Positions 57,501 through 63,749 of a DNA stretch of 64,000 nt are shown here, piece by piece. Location: assembly GCA_002633005.1 (NCBI GenBank), contig NMRA01000153.1:755637-819636 (forward strand), given 5' to 3'. The notes under the pieces were generated by a model. It had not been told where the DNA came from. It did no database searches and saw only the letters and a program-made list of their open reading frames with translations. The position numbers were made by a program, and so were the translations under genes. Source of the stretch: Phoronis australis. Taxonomy: Eukaryota; Phoronida; Phoronidae. Within the stretch, counting starts at the first letter, position 1; every line of letters begins with the position of its first letter.

Positions 57501-57823
57501 TCTATTAGGCATCACAAATTCACACTATTTACACCACTCCGATGACCACAAGCCACACTTTTCCATTAGGTATCACAAATTCACACTATTTACCCCACTC
57601 CAATGACGACAAGCCATACTTTTCCATTAGGTATCACAAATTCACACTATTTACCCCACTCCAATGACCACAAGCCACACTTTTCCATTAGGTATCACAA
57701 ATTCACACTATTTACCCCACTCCTATGACATCAGGCCACTCCTCTCCATTTAAACCTAAAAGTTGTTGGAAGTATTCATCTGAAGGGTCCTCTTGAGCAA
57801 CATTCCAGCTACACAGGAATATC
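32477..57823 (-). CDS. INPP5K: INPP5K/INPP5J-type inositol polyphosphate 5-phosphatase with SKICH domain, partial
   Basis: Nine minus-strand exons join in frame: 57716-57823, 55696-55801, 54697-54813, 53329-53436, 47482-47549 or its duplicate 47343-47410, 45836-45947, 45472-45581, 36483-36645 and 32477-32614. They give 343 codons without a stop. The chain carries WNVAQED, GLQEV, GLTGYW-GNKGG, VNSHL, WMGDLNFR, FPPTYKF, RKPAWCDRIL and SDHRPV, the ordered motifs of Mg-dependent 5-phosphatases that remove the 5-phosphate of PI(4,5)P2 and PI(3,4,5)P3. A SKICH segment (DWIGLYK) follows, which restricts it to the INPP5K/INPP5J group. The start codon exon and the SKICH remainder were not found. INPP5K versus INPP5J is unresolved. 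Confidence 0.88.
32917..33397. repeat. 24-bp satellite, about twenty copies
   Basis: The unit (CATATGACCCCACTGTGAGC plus ATTA) repeats about twenty times with very few changes. Because 24 is a multiple of three, both strands stay open (VSITYDPT and MLTVGSYV). These are not genes. Confidence 0.97.
33400..33730. other. Intronic sequence, no feature recognised
   Basis: Intron of the 5-phosphatase gene; nothing supported. Confidence 0.4.
33735..34845 (+). mobile_element. Dispersed CTCF-motif repeat family copy
   Basis: It contains GGCCACTAGGTGGCA (33941), TGCCACTGGGAGGCAC (about 34346) and TGCCACTAGGTGGCACAG (34500), separated by the recurrent words CCAATTTTCATAA, AAATGATAAATATGGCC and GGAGCTCTTTAAGA. 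It ends with the hairpin AATGCATCCACATATAAATA and GGGTGCATAAAA near 34843. No coding capacity. Confidence 0.7.
34980..35135. mobile_element. hAT-like MITE terminus
   Basis: Starts CAGGGGTGGATCCAGGATTT, followed by a G-rich stretch and GGGGGGCCAGGGCCCCCTTG, as at 1436-1525. The other end was not located. Confidence 0.4.
35136..36480. other. Intron, no feature recognised
   Basis: Intron 8 of the 5-phosphatase gene. A 96-codon plus frame at 35268-35558 has no domain or cysteine pattern that could be the missing RNF31 RBR. Confidence 0.45.
36483..36645 (-). CDS. INPP5K: 5-phosphatase exon 8: catalytic PAWCDRIL and SDHRPV motifs
   Basis: Acceptor GTTTTGTTTCCAG and donor ATACAG|GTTGAA; 163 nt with one leading base completing a Ser codon. 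It encodes KRRKPAWCDRILWMV and SIRFSDHRPVVADFKIQ. The Asp-Arg and the Asp-His pair are catalytic or Mg-proximal residues in the family, and all are present. Confidence 0.92.
36646..37130. other. 5-phosphatase intron 7, proximal part
   Basis: No supported feature. Confidence 0.4.
37132..38895 (+). mobile_element. Dispersed CTCF-motif repeat family, long left part of an interrupted copy
   Basis: Starts AACAAGAGCACCAATGCACTG, a variant of the family's left end. It carries GGCCACTATTTGGTGC, ACCTAGGGGGCACAGC (38155), GGCCACTAGATGGCGCA (38405), TGCCACTAGGGGGCAT (38556) and GGCCACGAGGTGGCGT (38853). It is interrupted at about 38897 by another element and seems to resume at about 41390. Confidence 0.7.
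38897..41385. mobile_element. Nested hAT-like element with TGCGAGCTG subterminal repeats
   Basis: The left end CAGGGCTCAACATAACG looks like a hAT terminus. Within 130 bases come GGTCGCATTTGCGACC and four TGCGAGCTG or TGCGACCTG words; the right end (41290-41375) has at least four more. Flanking sequence on both sides belongs to one dispersed repeat copy. The exact right end is unclear and no transposase frame is seen in between. Confidence 0.5.
40729..40879. repeat. 16-bp satellite, about nine copies
   Basis: The unit GGTTAGGGCACCGTTT repeats about nine times inside the nested element. It contains the telomere-like TTAGGG by composition only. Confidence 0.95.
41386..41482 (+). mobile_element. 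Right end of the interrupted dispersed repeat copy
   Basis: GTAGATACAGCTGCAGACACC and CAGAGATGACGGCAATG are followed by the hairpin GTGCACCCACATTATAAATA and GGGTGCATAAAA, matching the right ends at 47187 and 51195. Confidence 0.7.
42508..42606. repeat. (GT)n microsatellite with 13-N gap
   Basis: Pure GT runs on both sides of N at 42578-42590. Confidence 0.98.
43108..43745 (+). mobile_element. Dispersed CTCF-motif repeat family copy, nested in the 41994 element
   Basis: Starts GAAACAAGAGCAACGAGCAT. It carries GGCCATTAGATGTTGCAG (43198), ACCACTAGGGGGCACAG (43464) and TGCCACTTGGGGGCACAG (43638), with CCAAATTTCATGAAAAT words between them. The hairpin end is absent. Confidence 0.7.
44855..45199. 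repeat. 34-bp minisatellite, about ten copies
   Basis: CATATTGAAACACGTTTAGC followed by TTGTATTGAAAAGG repeats with few changes, near the right end of the 41994 element. Confidence 0.95.
45472..45581 (-). CDS. INPP5K: 5-phosphatase exon 7: FPPTYKF motif
   Basis: Acceptor TTGCTTGCTTCAG and donor ACTAG|GTTGGT; 110 nt, phase 0 in and two bases out. It encodes FDEGELSFPPTYKFDKDTD, matching human FQEGRLLFPPTYKFDRNSN, a conserved substrate-side segment. It lies just outside the right end of the 41994 element. Confidence 0.92.
45836..45947 (-). CDS. INPP5K: 5-phosphatase exon 6: WMGDLNFR motif
   Basis: Acceptor TTTTTTCAG and donor CCAG|GTGAGA; 112 nt with one leading base completing Asp. YVFWMGDLNFRLDD contains the Gly-Asp-x-Asn signature (human IIWFGDMNFRIED), whose Asp and Asn act in catalysis. 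It ends LLPYDQ. Confidence 0.93.
46440..47187 (+). mobile_element. Dispersed CTCF-motif repeat family, near-complete copy
   Basis: About 750 bp. The left end is ACAAGAGCAATGCAGAGC with ATGCGCCCAC. Motifs are GAGAATAGATGGCACAG, ACCACTAGGTGGCGCAG (46852) and TGCCACTAGGGGGCAAAG (46993). Before the right end comes CGCCGGACGC, then the hairpin GCACCCTCATATACATATGC and GGGTGCATAAAA. The left ATGCGCCCAC and right GGGTGCAT are roughly inverted. This is the best reference copy in the window. Confidence 0.75.
47343..47410 (-). CDS. INPP5K: 5-phosphatase exon 5b (downstream duplicate)
   Basis: Acceptor CCACTACAG and donor CATGA|GTAAGT; 22 codons plus two bases. It encodes DFQSILASQQFRDPDVDNIL and ends in the first two bases of an Asp codon. 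It differs from the twin at 47482 by Arg for Met (FRD versus FMD). Because 68 is not divisible by three, using both exons breaks the frame. Confidence 0.85.
47482..47549 (-). CDS. INPP5K: 5-phosphatase exon 5a (upstream duplicate)
   Basis: Same splice sites and length as the twin at 47343, with FMD in place of FRD. It corresponds to human FDRILEMQNCEGRDIPNIL. The intron between the twins would be only 71 bases. Confidence 0.85.
47561..48384. other. 5-phosphatase intron 4, no feature recognised
   Basis: AT-rich intron; nothing supported. Confidence 0.4.
48385..48770. repeat. 28-bp minisatellite, about fourteen copies
   Basis: TGAGCTAACACATTGTACTG followed by TGTGCCAC or TGTACAC repeats. Units of 26 and 28 bp are interspersed, so two unit types are mixed. 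Confidence 0.95.
48771..49380. other. Intron, no feature recognised
   Basis: No domain-bearing frame or repeat. Confidence 0.4.
49385..51195 (+). mobile_element. Expanded dispersed repeat copies with phased CTCF-like motifs
   Basis: A partial copy (49385-49670) precedes a new left end (ACAAGAGCAACGCAGAGCG at 49673) and a long copy ending in the hairpin CGTCCACATATATGTGGGCG and CATAAAA. Between them CCACTAG motifs lie at 50088, 50233, 50396, 50542, 50687, 50848 and 50993. The block 50088-50541 is tandemly repeated as 50542-50992 (about 452 bp). No coding capacity. Confidence 0.8.
51196..51570 (+). mobile_element. Diverged dispersed repeat copy
   Basis: It contains TGTCTCTAGGGGACAAACTG, GGCTTTAGGGGGTGCCACA and the end-like words GAGATGACGACAATATGTGG and CTGCATAATATATATAAGG. 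More degraded than its neighbours. Confidence 0.5.
51571..52680. other. Intron, no feature recognised
   Basis: AT-rich intron sequence. The 88-codon frame 51787-52053 has no recognisable domain. Confidence 0.4.
52690..52911. mobile_element. Foldback remnant with hammerhead-like terminal motif (Penelope-like?)
   Basis: Inverted repeats flank about 110 bases: TTTAAACCGGCTTGACATG with TTTCGGCGTTTAT at 52708-52738, and the inverse at 52855-52888. On the minus strand the left arm reads CTGAGGATGGTGAC, loop, CGCCGAAACATGTC. This resembles the CUGAUGA-stem-GAAAC core of hammerhead motifs in Penelope-like retroelements, with one core change. Assignment is tentative. Confidence 0.45.
53329..53436 (-). 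CDS. INPP5K: 5-phosphatase exon 4: GNKGG and VNSHLAAH
   Basis: Acceptor ACTTGTAG and donor ATCAAG|GTATGA; 36 codons, phase 0 at both ends. GNKGGLSIRADLYGVNFIIV is followed by NSHLAAHLHDVDGRIK, matching human [20 protein letters not shown] and NCHLPPH. The Asn-x-His pair contributes to the active site in the family. Confidence 0.93.
53459..54055 (+). mobile_element. Dispersed CTCF-motif repeat family copy, right end lost
   Basis: Left end AACAAGAGCTATGTAGAGC, then GCCATCAGATGGCGCAAAA (53545) and TGCCACTAGGTGGCACACC (53740). A later segment with ACCAGGTGGCACAGAATATG looks like an internal duplication. It starts 23 bases from exon 4. Confidence 0.7.
54306..54620 (+). mobile_element. tRNA-derived SINE, plus-strand copy
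   Basis: GTGTGGTCAGTGAGATATG stands at the A-box. GGTGCGAGTCC is a B-box in a GTGGG/CCCAC stem. A tail GACCCTTGGGTCAGGCCTC follows, and further on CATAAAAATGGTTCCAGATG near 54553, all in the order seen at 18880-19055 on the other strand. GCAGTGT (54308) can pair with ACACTGC (54377), but spacing does not allow a normal tRNA. Confidence 0.7.
54697..54813 (-). CDS. INPP5K: 5-phosphatase exon 3: MQGLLLL and TGLTGYW
   Basis: Acceptor TTTTTTGCAG and donor TACTGG|GTAAGT; 39 codons, phase 0. FKHVFMQGLLLLAYVKRCHL and TKTGLTGYW match human HVRMQGILLLVFAKYQHL and TPTGLFGYW. The exon break directly before GNKGG is as expected for the family. Confidence 0.93.
54985..55200 (-). pseudogene. LINE reverse transcriptase fragment
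   Basis: A 71-codon minus frame containing DTYLQKDSKSPISNYRCIAL followed by LKWMDKIFKK. This resembles the KKGDKxxxxNYRPISLLxxxxKIFEK block of non-LTR retrotransposon reverse transcriptases. The usual Pro in NYRPI is Cys here. No other RT blocks were identified in order, so it is a short remnant in the intron between exons 2 and 3. Confidence 0.45.
55696..55801 (-). CDS. INPP5K: 5-phosphatase exon 2: GLQEV motif
   Basis: Acceptor GTTGCTTGTAG and donor TGTCAG|GTAATC; 106 nt with one leading base completing Gly. LQEVHSLASAAAANLYSDNW matches human [21 protein letters not shown] in position and length. The Glu of LQE coordinates the catalytic metal in the family. Confidence 0.9.
55802..57009. 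other. Intron 1 distal part with repeat fragments
   Basis: The word GGCTTGCGCTAGCTGCTC near 56066 nearly matches 59316-59333 beside the Gypsy LTR. 56500-56620 has GGCGAATTGCGAGTGGC and TCGCCAACTTGGCGAGTG words resembling the ends of the 41994 element. No coding exon is supported. Confidence 0.4.
57010..57715. repeat. 61-bp minisatellite derived from an exon end and its 5' splice site
   Basis: About eleven copies with a 61-bp period. Minus-strand units read AATGGAAAAGTGTGGC, then TCATTGGAGTGGGGTAAATA, then TGTGAATTTGTGATACC. The exon 1 end reads AATGGAGAGGAGTGGC, then TCATAGGAGTGGGGTAAATA. The array thus begins at the authentic donor and repeats the last 38 or so exon bases with the GTAAATAG donor. 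Left copies are more diverged and one is interrupted near 57305-57360. Confidence 0.85.
57716..57823 (-). CDS. INPP5K: 5-phosphatase exon 1 (first one found): WNVA motif
   Basis: Acceptor TTCCTTGCAG and donor GTGGG|GTAAATAG; 108 nt. IFLCSWNVAQEDPSDEYFQQ and LLGLNGEEWPDVIGV match human [20 protein letters not shown] and the DIYVIGLQE region. The exon begins with one base completing a codon, so at least one upstream exon with the start codon exists and was not identified between 57824 and the window end. Confidence 0.88.
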
Positions 57824-59305
57824 CTGCAAGGAATAACGCGTTAAAAGTAGAATGGTGATTAGAAGCAAGTATGTCAATTTCAACACCTAATAATTCGAGA
57901 CAAAATGAATATGGGAACATGTACACACAATCATAGTCCACCATCTTAACGAGCCTATATAGGATGGTAACCATCTCTGCCTGATTCCAGTTCAGACAGT
58001 GTGCAATTAGCTGCTTAGCTTACTTAGTTAATCCTAAATCAGTTGAGCCTTGACATTACAGGGTTGGCACTGGTTGGATCATGGCAGTTTATTTTAATCT
58101 GTTAGACCATACCTCAGTGCTCAATTTGGCAACCTGCCAATAATGTGACTTCAGATTATGTTTGGGAAAGTCCCAAATCACCAAGAAGTCGCCACACCGA
58201 GTATCAAAGTCAGGCAGTAATTCCTCAAAAATATGTTTCAATTTTTGTTGTGACTTCCACAATGGTTAACAGTTTTTCAAGTTTTAATACCTTTGGTTCA
58301 CAATCGATCTGTTAATTTTGTCAAATCGGTGTATTATTTTGCAGTCAGCACACATCAGACACGTCCTTAAATTACAACAGACAGTAAACTGACTGAAGTC
58401 GGAATTGTTCGGCAAAAATCAGGCACAATCGGACCATGAAACACATGTCACCAGTGTATGCGAACGTGTGCATTTTTGTCCTTAGGAATTGATTTAGAGA
58501 TTGAAGTGTGTATATCATTAACAGGGAAAAATTGAGGAGACTACATGTAATTTTCAAAGAGTCATCTCAGATTTCGTTAATTGCCGACCTGGGATTTTTG
58601 CCAAGTCGCATTTATTTTGTCGACTCAGTGTAAAGCTAGGTGCCGTGCACTGATTACGTAGTAAAGAAGTAGTGCATAAGCCTATACATAGCCACATAGA
58701 CACACCAGACATCCAGCAAGGTTTGCTATCTCACTACTGCATGACGCGCATATCAATCGCTGTGATTGGTTGCTGCTTGACCTTCGACTGGGGTCATTCA
58801 TTATGTAATCTCATTTGAGGGTCAAGCAGCAGGTTATCCCGTGCATCATGTAGTGGCAAGATTTGCAATGTCACTAGCAGATAACCATACACCTCACATA
58901 ATGACAATATTGCGAACCTCGGTTATTGTTTACAATCCGACTCCATTAACTTACATACTTGATATTACTGAATCCCCTCGTCATGGCGATTCCAAAAATG
59001 TATTACTCGTACCAAGTTGTCTCTTTTTATTCATGCATTCAGTGTTTTTCCGGGATGTTCATTCGTTAGTAAGCCGATCTCCAGTGACAGCCACCTCTTG
59101 GTTTTAATGACAACTACAATGATCACGTGTGTGTCAGAATAGAAAACGGTAAAAGTCACTTAAAGGGATGCCTCTCAAAACTTCTCCTTTGGAAAAAAAA
59201 GATAGTGCTGGTTTGATTACCGGGTCGAATAATCTCAGCTCAGTATTATTTCAGGTGGATTTTAGAGGTAAGTTGTAACAGGCCGAAATAAGCTCCATGT
59301 CAACA
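57824..59305. other. Upstream of the 5-phosphatase exons; no confirmed exon
   Basis: It should contain or precede the start exon. GACCTGGGATTTTTGCCAAG near 58587 resembles the subterminal repeats of the 38897 element. The minus frame near 58120-58290 is not convincing as an exon because its donors are in the wrong phase. Confidence 0.35.
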
Positions 59306-59362
59306 TGTCATGTTTAGGCTCGCGCTAGCTGCTCACTAGTGTTCCGTAGTTGTATGGCTTCT

Positions 59363-59419
59363 TGTTTAGTATTTTGTGTTTTTGAATAAACCTGCCAGAT
59401 GGCGCTCAACAACAAAACA
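59363..59419 (+). repeat. 5' LTR, 57 bp (or the 3' part of a 109-bp LTR)
   Basis: Starts TGTTTAGTATTTTGTG and ends CAACAACAAAACA, so it has TGTT...AACA ends, with AATAAA inside. It differs from the 3' LTR at four positions. Another TGTTTAG lies at 59311, so the true LTR may begin there. Confidence 0.7.
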
Positions 59420-59435
59420 TGGTGGCAACGATGGG
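59420..59435 (+). other. Primer-binding-site-like sequence
   Basis: TGGTGGCAACGATGGG follows the LTR directly. A PBS normally starts with TGG. The priming tRNA is not identified. Confidence 0.5.
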
Positions 59436-59506
59436 ATAAAATTTGCAGCAAAAATCTGCAAATTGTATGTGTCAAACTGATAAACGGTGGGTGAATACAA
59501 GTCACA

Positions 59507-60418
59507 ATGGCAAAAATTAGTCTCCCAGACGCTTTCCCCTTTGACAAACCCTCGCTGCGGCCTGAGTGGAGTAAACGTTTCATGCGATATCAACTCGCAT
59601 CCAAACTGAACAAAGACGACAGGGAAGTCCAAGTAGTCACGATTATTTACAGCATGGGCAACAATGCTGAAAATGTCTTTGAAACGTTTGGCGTGAATGA
59701 ACCCGATGCTAAGAAATTTGACATTGTCATAGAAAAATTTGATGCCCACTTCATCCCAAAAAGAAACATTATACACGAACGAGCCACATTCAACCAGACA
59801 GTCCAACATGCCGATGAAAATGTTGAGTCATTTTTATGAGCGTTGTATGAACACTTACAGGCCGACCACTGCGACTTAAAAGACAGGGATGAGATGATAC
59901 GCAACCGGCTTGTCATAGGTATACGCGATCGAGATGTGTCAAAAGAGTTACAACTGAAATTAGGGCGTACACTCGAACAAGCTATCTTGTCCGCCAGACA
60001 GGCCGAGCAGGTCAATTCCTAGATGCAGCAGTTGTCACTCGCAACTGGCCCAGATAAGGCCATAGGTGCCATCAGAGGTCGTAGACAAGGTCAGCATCAT
60101 GTTCCCCGTGGTTGAGGCAAAAGTACGCCTAAGCGTGACAGCGGCACGCCTAAATGCGACAACGGCACGCAACAAAATTGTGGTCAATGCGGTTACAGTA
60201 AACACAAACCGGGTGAAACATGCCCTGCGACTGATCAGCTATGCAACAGATGTCATCGAAAAGGACATTTTAAATCGCAGTGCAGGTCAAAGACAATTAA
60301 AGAGATATTCATTGGAAACAGTGAAGAAAGTGAGTCAAAAGCGTACTTCCTTGGTAATTGTACAGTTGTTGATGACAACAAAGACACGTCTGACAATTGG
60401 ACAGTGAATCTGATAATC
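59507..60418 (+). pseudogene. Gypsy gag with zinc knuckle, four in-frame stops
   Basis: The frame starts MAKISLPDAFPFDKPSLRPE, typical of Gypsy gag (W-x-x-RF follows). It continues in one frame through stops at 59837, about 60020 and about 60113. It then reaches CGQCGYSKHKPGETCPATD and CNRCHRKGHFKSQC, a paired knuckle whose second half is C-x2-C-x4-H-x4-C. A further stop lies at about 60427. The stops TGA, TAG and TGA are each one C-to-T change from CGA or CAG. Confidence 0.8.
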
Positions 60419-60427
60419 CACAACAGT

Positions 60428-60500
60428 TAGTACAGTTCAAGATCGATACCGGAGCCAATATTTCGATCATGCCAGTCTACCAGACACTCAAACCCTGACC
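60428..60500 (+). pseudogene. Gypsy aspartic protease fragment
   Basis: FKIDTGANISIMP contains the DTGA catalytic triplet in a hydrophobic setting. It is in a different frame from gag and soon reaches a stop. Confidence 0.65.
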
Positions 60501-60779
60501 CGCTTTAGGGCAGACAAAAACTGCCTTGTTCACTCCTAGCAGTAGACTTAAGACGTCAGGTTCTTTTCTCGAGTCAGTAAAACATGATGAGAGCAAATAC
60601 AAGTTCCGCGTCTTTGTTGTATCCGGAACAAAGAGTTGTCTGTTGAGCCAAAATATTTCCACGAAACTTAGACTTGTTTGACGCGTGGGTGAAATTAACG
60701 TGTCTGTTTTTGCTACAACAGGACTACTGAAGTATGACCCGATCAAGATACATTTGAAAGAAAACGCAGAACCGTACAG

Positions 60780-61640
60780 TTTGAACGCAGTGAGGCGAAT
60801 CCACTGATGCCGAAAGTTAAGGCTGAAATCGAGCGAATGGTTGCAGGTCACATAATCAACCGGTAACTCAGCCTACTTCATGGTGTGCGCCGATCGTTCC
60901 TGTTGCTAAGAAGGATGGAAGTGTCCGTATATGTGCAGATTTAAAGAAACTGAACCTCGCCATGCAACGTGAACGTTATGTTCTACCTACCTTGGATGAT
61001 GTAATTCACAAGGTTTCGGGTGCCAATGTATTTACTACACTAGATGCTTCTAGTGGGTATTGGGCTATTCCACTGCATGAGGAGAGTCGTCTTCTCACTA
61101 CGTTTATCACACAGATTGGGCGTTTTTCTTTAAACGTTTACCGTTTGGAATTAGCTGTGCTAGCGAGATATTCCAGAGAATTATGAACGAGTTACTTGAG
61201 GGTACTTAAACAATCGTTTGGCAAGACGACATTTTGATATATGGCAAAACTGTGAGTGAGCACGACGCAATGCTAGAAACCGTTATGAAGCGAAGTGAAG
61301 AGTCTGGATTGAAACTAAACCAAGCCAAGTGTTTGTTTCGTCAGAGTCAGTTGAGATACGTCGGGCATAAATTCGATGCTTCAGGAATGAGTCCCGATGA
61401 GACAAAAGTACGTGCGATCATGAATCTTGAGCCGCCTACAAACGTGACGGAACTTCGCAGAGTTCTAGGCATGGTGAAGTATCTTGGAAGATATTTGCCA
61501 AATCTCGCAATTGTAATGGCATCTATGAACGAACTGCTTTGTAAAGACATTGAGTTCCGTTGGGGAGTTGCCCAAGAAAAATCGTTCAAAGAAGTTAAAG
61601 AACTCATTTGCAATAGCCTTATCCACTGTTGTGACTTGTG
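60780..61640 (+). pseudogene. Gypsy reverse transcriptase, broken
   Basis: Successive frames show WCAPIVPVAKKDGSVRIC, then YVLPTLDDVIHKVSGANVF and TTLDASSGYWAIPL (RT palm with catalytic Asp). A break after the GRF segment and a stop before IVWQDDILIYG follow; the QDD replaces the usual YxDD. Then come the SGLKLNQAKC and GHKFDASGM regions and the connection domain (LRRVLGMVKYLGRYLPNLA). Confidence 0.85.
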
Positions 61641-62014
61641 ACACTAGTAGCTATGGCATCGGCGGTGTTATCATGCAACAGCGTGGAGACGAGTTACGCC
61701 CTATTGTTTTCTGTTCGAGAACATTAACGCCAGCTGAAAGAAACTATGCCCAAATCGAAAAAGAGTGTTTGGTAGCCACATGGGTTTGCGAAAAATTCCG
61801 TCGATATTTACAGGGACTGGAGTCATTCCGTCTAGTGACCGACCATAAACCGCTTGTCCCTCTGCTGAATACACGTGACACTGATTGTGCACCGCTACGT
61901 TGTCAGAGGCTTATTATAAGACTGATGCCTTTCAATTTGCGAGCAGAGCACGTTCCTGGCAAACTCATGGTTGTGGCAGCATGCTTTATCCAAAGCACCC
62001 ATGAAAGAAACTGA
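61620..62014 (+). pseudogene. Gypsy RNase H
   Basis: [16 protein letters not shown] carries the first catalytic Asp. [19 protein letters not shown] contains the Glu, and [11 protein letters not shown] a later Asp. The segment ends [12 protein letters not shown]. It is in a shifted frame relative to RT. Confidence 0.85.
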
Positions 62015-62171
62015 GTCACCTACTGAACACGAGGTGGCATTCCATGTCAATGCTGTAATCGAAGCCAAGCCTATGTCTGACAGGAAACTAGTTGAGATCC
62101 AAGAAGCGACCGAGCAAGATGACGAGCTCCAGCAAGCCATTGAATTGACCATGAATGGTTGACCAGCCCAT

Positions 62172-62900
62172 ATGGAGCAAGTTCCGTCATCCGCGCAAGA
62201 GTTCTACAATGTGAGACACAGCCTTTCAGTAGCCAACGGTGTACTACTGATGGGTTCCCGTATTGTAATACCACAAACAATGCGCAAAAATATTCTAAGT
62301 CGCATTCATGATGGACACATGGGAATTTACAAATGTCGTGAAAGAGCAAACATGTCCGTGTTTTGGCCCGGCATTACGACAACATACAGAGACTTATTCG
62401 GGAGTGTGACTTTTGTCAAGTATACCGACCAACACAGATACACGAGCCACTAATCGTTACGCCACAACCTAATAGACCATGGCAAAAACTGGCCGTTGAC
62501 TTATGTGAGGTAAACAAAGTGAAATATCTTGTCATTATGGACTATTATTCCAAGTGGTTGGAGGTAATTCGTATGACCGACACAATAGCATCTCGAGTAA
62601 TTGCAGAAGAAAAAGCAGTGTTCGCGCGCTTTGGAATACCAGAGGAAATCGTATCGGACAATGGTCCACCGTTTGATTCTGAACCAATGAGGCGTTTTGC
62701 TGCAGAGTATGGTATTATTCTTACCACAGTTAGTCCCTCCTCAAAAACCACAGGCTAATGGTCAAGCAGAAAATGGTGTTGCAATTGTTGAGAAAATATT
62801 GCCACAGAACGATCCCGCGATGGCTTTGTTAAGCTATAGGTCCACAGCAGTTTCAGCGATTGGTTTTAGTCCGTCCAAGTTATTAATGGGTCGCGAACTC
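62172..62900 (+). pseudogene. Gypsy integrase, frameshifted
   Basis: The HHCC zinc domain is split over two frames: HDGHMGIYKCRERANMSVFW then CDFCQVYRP. The core has LAVDLCEV (Asp), VSDNGPPF (Asp) and, after another shift, QANGQAENGVAIVEKIL (Glu), so the DDE residues are all recognisable. SNGFSPS-like and LMGREL segments follow. Confidence 0.85.
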
Positions 62901-63680
62901 TGAACTGACATCCCGACCATGCCCAATCAACTTCAGCCCCAGTGGCCAGACAAGGAAACCATCTCGAAATGAGTTAAATCTACAAAGCAAGACTATAAAC
63001 GTCACTTCAACCAACGTCATGGTGTTTCATGGTGTTAAACACAACGGCGAAAAACAATGGTCTCAGACTGCGACTGTCGTACACACACACAGTACGGCGA
63101 GATCGTATATTGTACATAAAGAATACCAAAGGAACAGACCTCATCTTTAGAGCATACCGATACAACCATCACGTACGCCTGAGAAAACGCATTCGTCAAA
63201 TTCAAAAGTATCTCCAGTAGAATCGTCAGTCAGCCAGCAGATAGCTACGAATATGTCATCTGATGTATCGTCTACAGTGGGATCTTCGAATCGCTCAACT
63301 GTCACGACACGATCAGGACGACAGGTCAAGCTGACTGTTTGATTCAAAGATTATGTTTAGATTTAGGTACTAGTAGTTTATGTGCGAGGCAGTGTTGGGT
63401 TAAGAATGATACCTGCCTTGACACGACATTCCTGGGTAGTCCACCCCGGGTTTATTATTAGGCTTAGTTTTATAGAGTAATTGTTTAGTCGGTATTTTAT
63501 AGTTACTTGTTTTATATAGATACATTTCCATATGACTTGTTTGCTTGCGGAGTAACGTATCGGTATTGGACTGGATATTTGGACAGTGACAGTTTATGCC
63601 ATAGTGATATGACATTGAGTACATGAGTACTTAGTTGAGACACTTGGACAATGGTTGCTTGTTTAACGTTGTTAAATCTT
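62901..63680 (+). other. Gypsy 3' region without intact coding sequence
   Basis: The remnant of the integrase tail runs to about 63350, followed by about 330 bases of apparent untranslated sequence. No envelope-like frame is seen. Confidence 0.5.
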
Positions 63681-63690
63681 GGAGGGGAGA
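63681..63690 (+). other. Polypurine tract
   Basis: GGAGGGGAGA directly precedes the 3' LTR, the expected plus-strand primer position. Confidence 0.75.
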
Positions 63691-63747
63691 TGTTTAGTAT
63701 TTTGTGTTTTTCAATAAACCTGCAAGACAGCGCTCAACAACAAAACA
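63691..63747 (+). repeat. 3' LTR, 57 bp
   Basis: Starts TGTTTAGTATTTTGTG, contains CAATAAACC, and ends CAACAACAAAACA. It abuts the polypurine tract. Confidence 0.75.
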
Positions 63748-63749
63748 GC

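Larger units (their letters stand above)
59363..63747 (+). mobile_element. Decayed Ty3/Gypsy LTR retrotransposon
   Basis: Order: LTR (59363-59419), primer-binding-like TGGTGGCAACGATGGG, gag with zinc knuckle, aspartic protease, reverse transcriptase, RNase H, integrase, purine tract, LTR (63691-63747). The order protease-RT-RNaseH-integrase places it in Ty3/Gypsy. Stops and frameshifts interrupt every region, so the copy is inactive. No matching target-site duplication was seen. Confidence 0.88.

Noticed and set aside
58115-58290. Minus frame containing DTRCGDFLVIWDFP as the missing 5' exon of the phosphatase
   Set aside because: It has plausible composition, but its donors end in phase 0 whereas exon 1 needs two preceding bases, and no family match was recognised.
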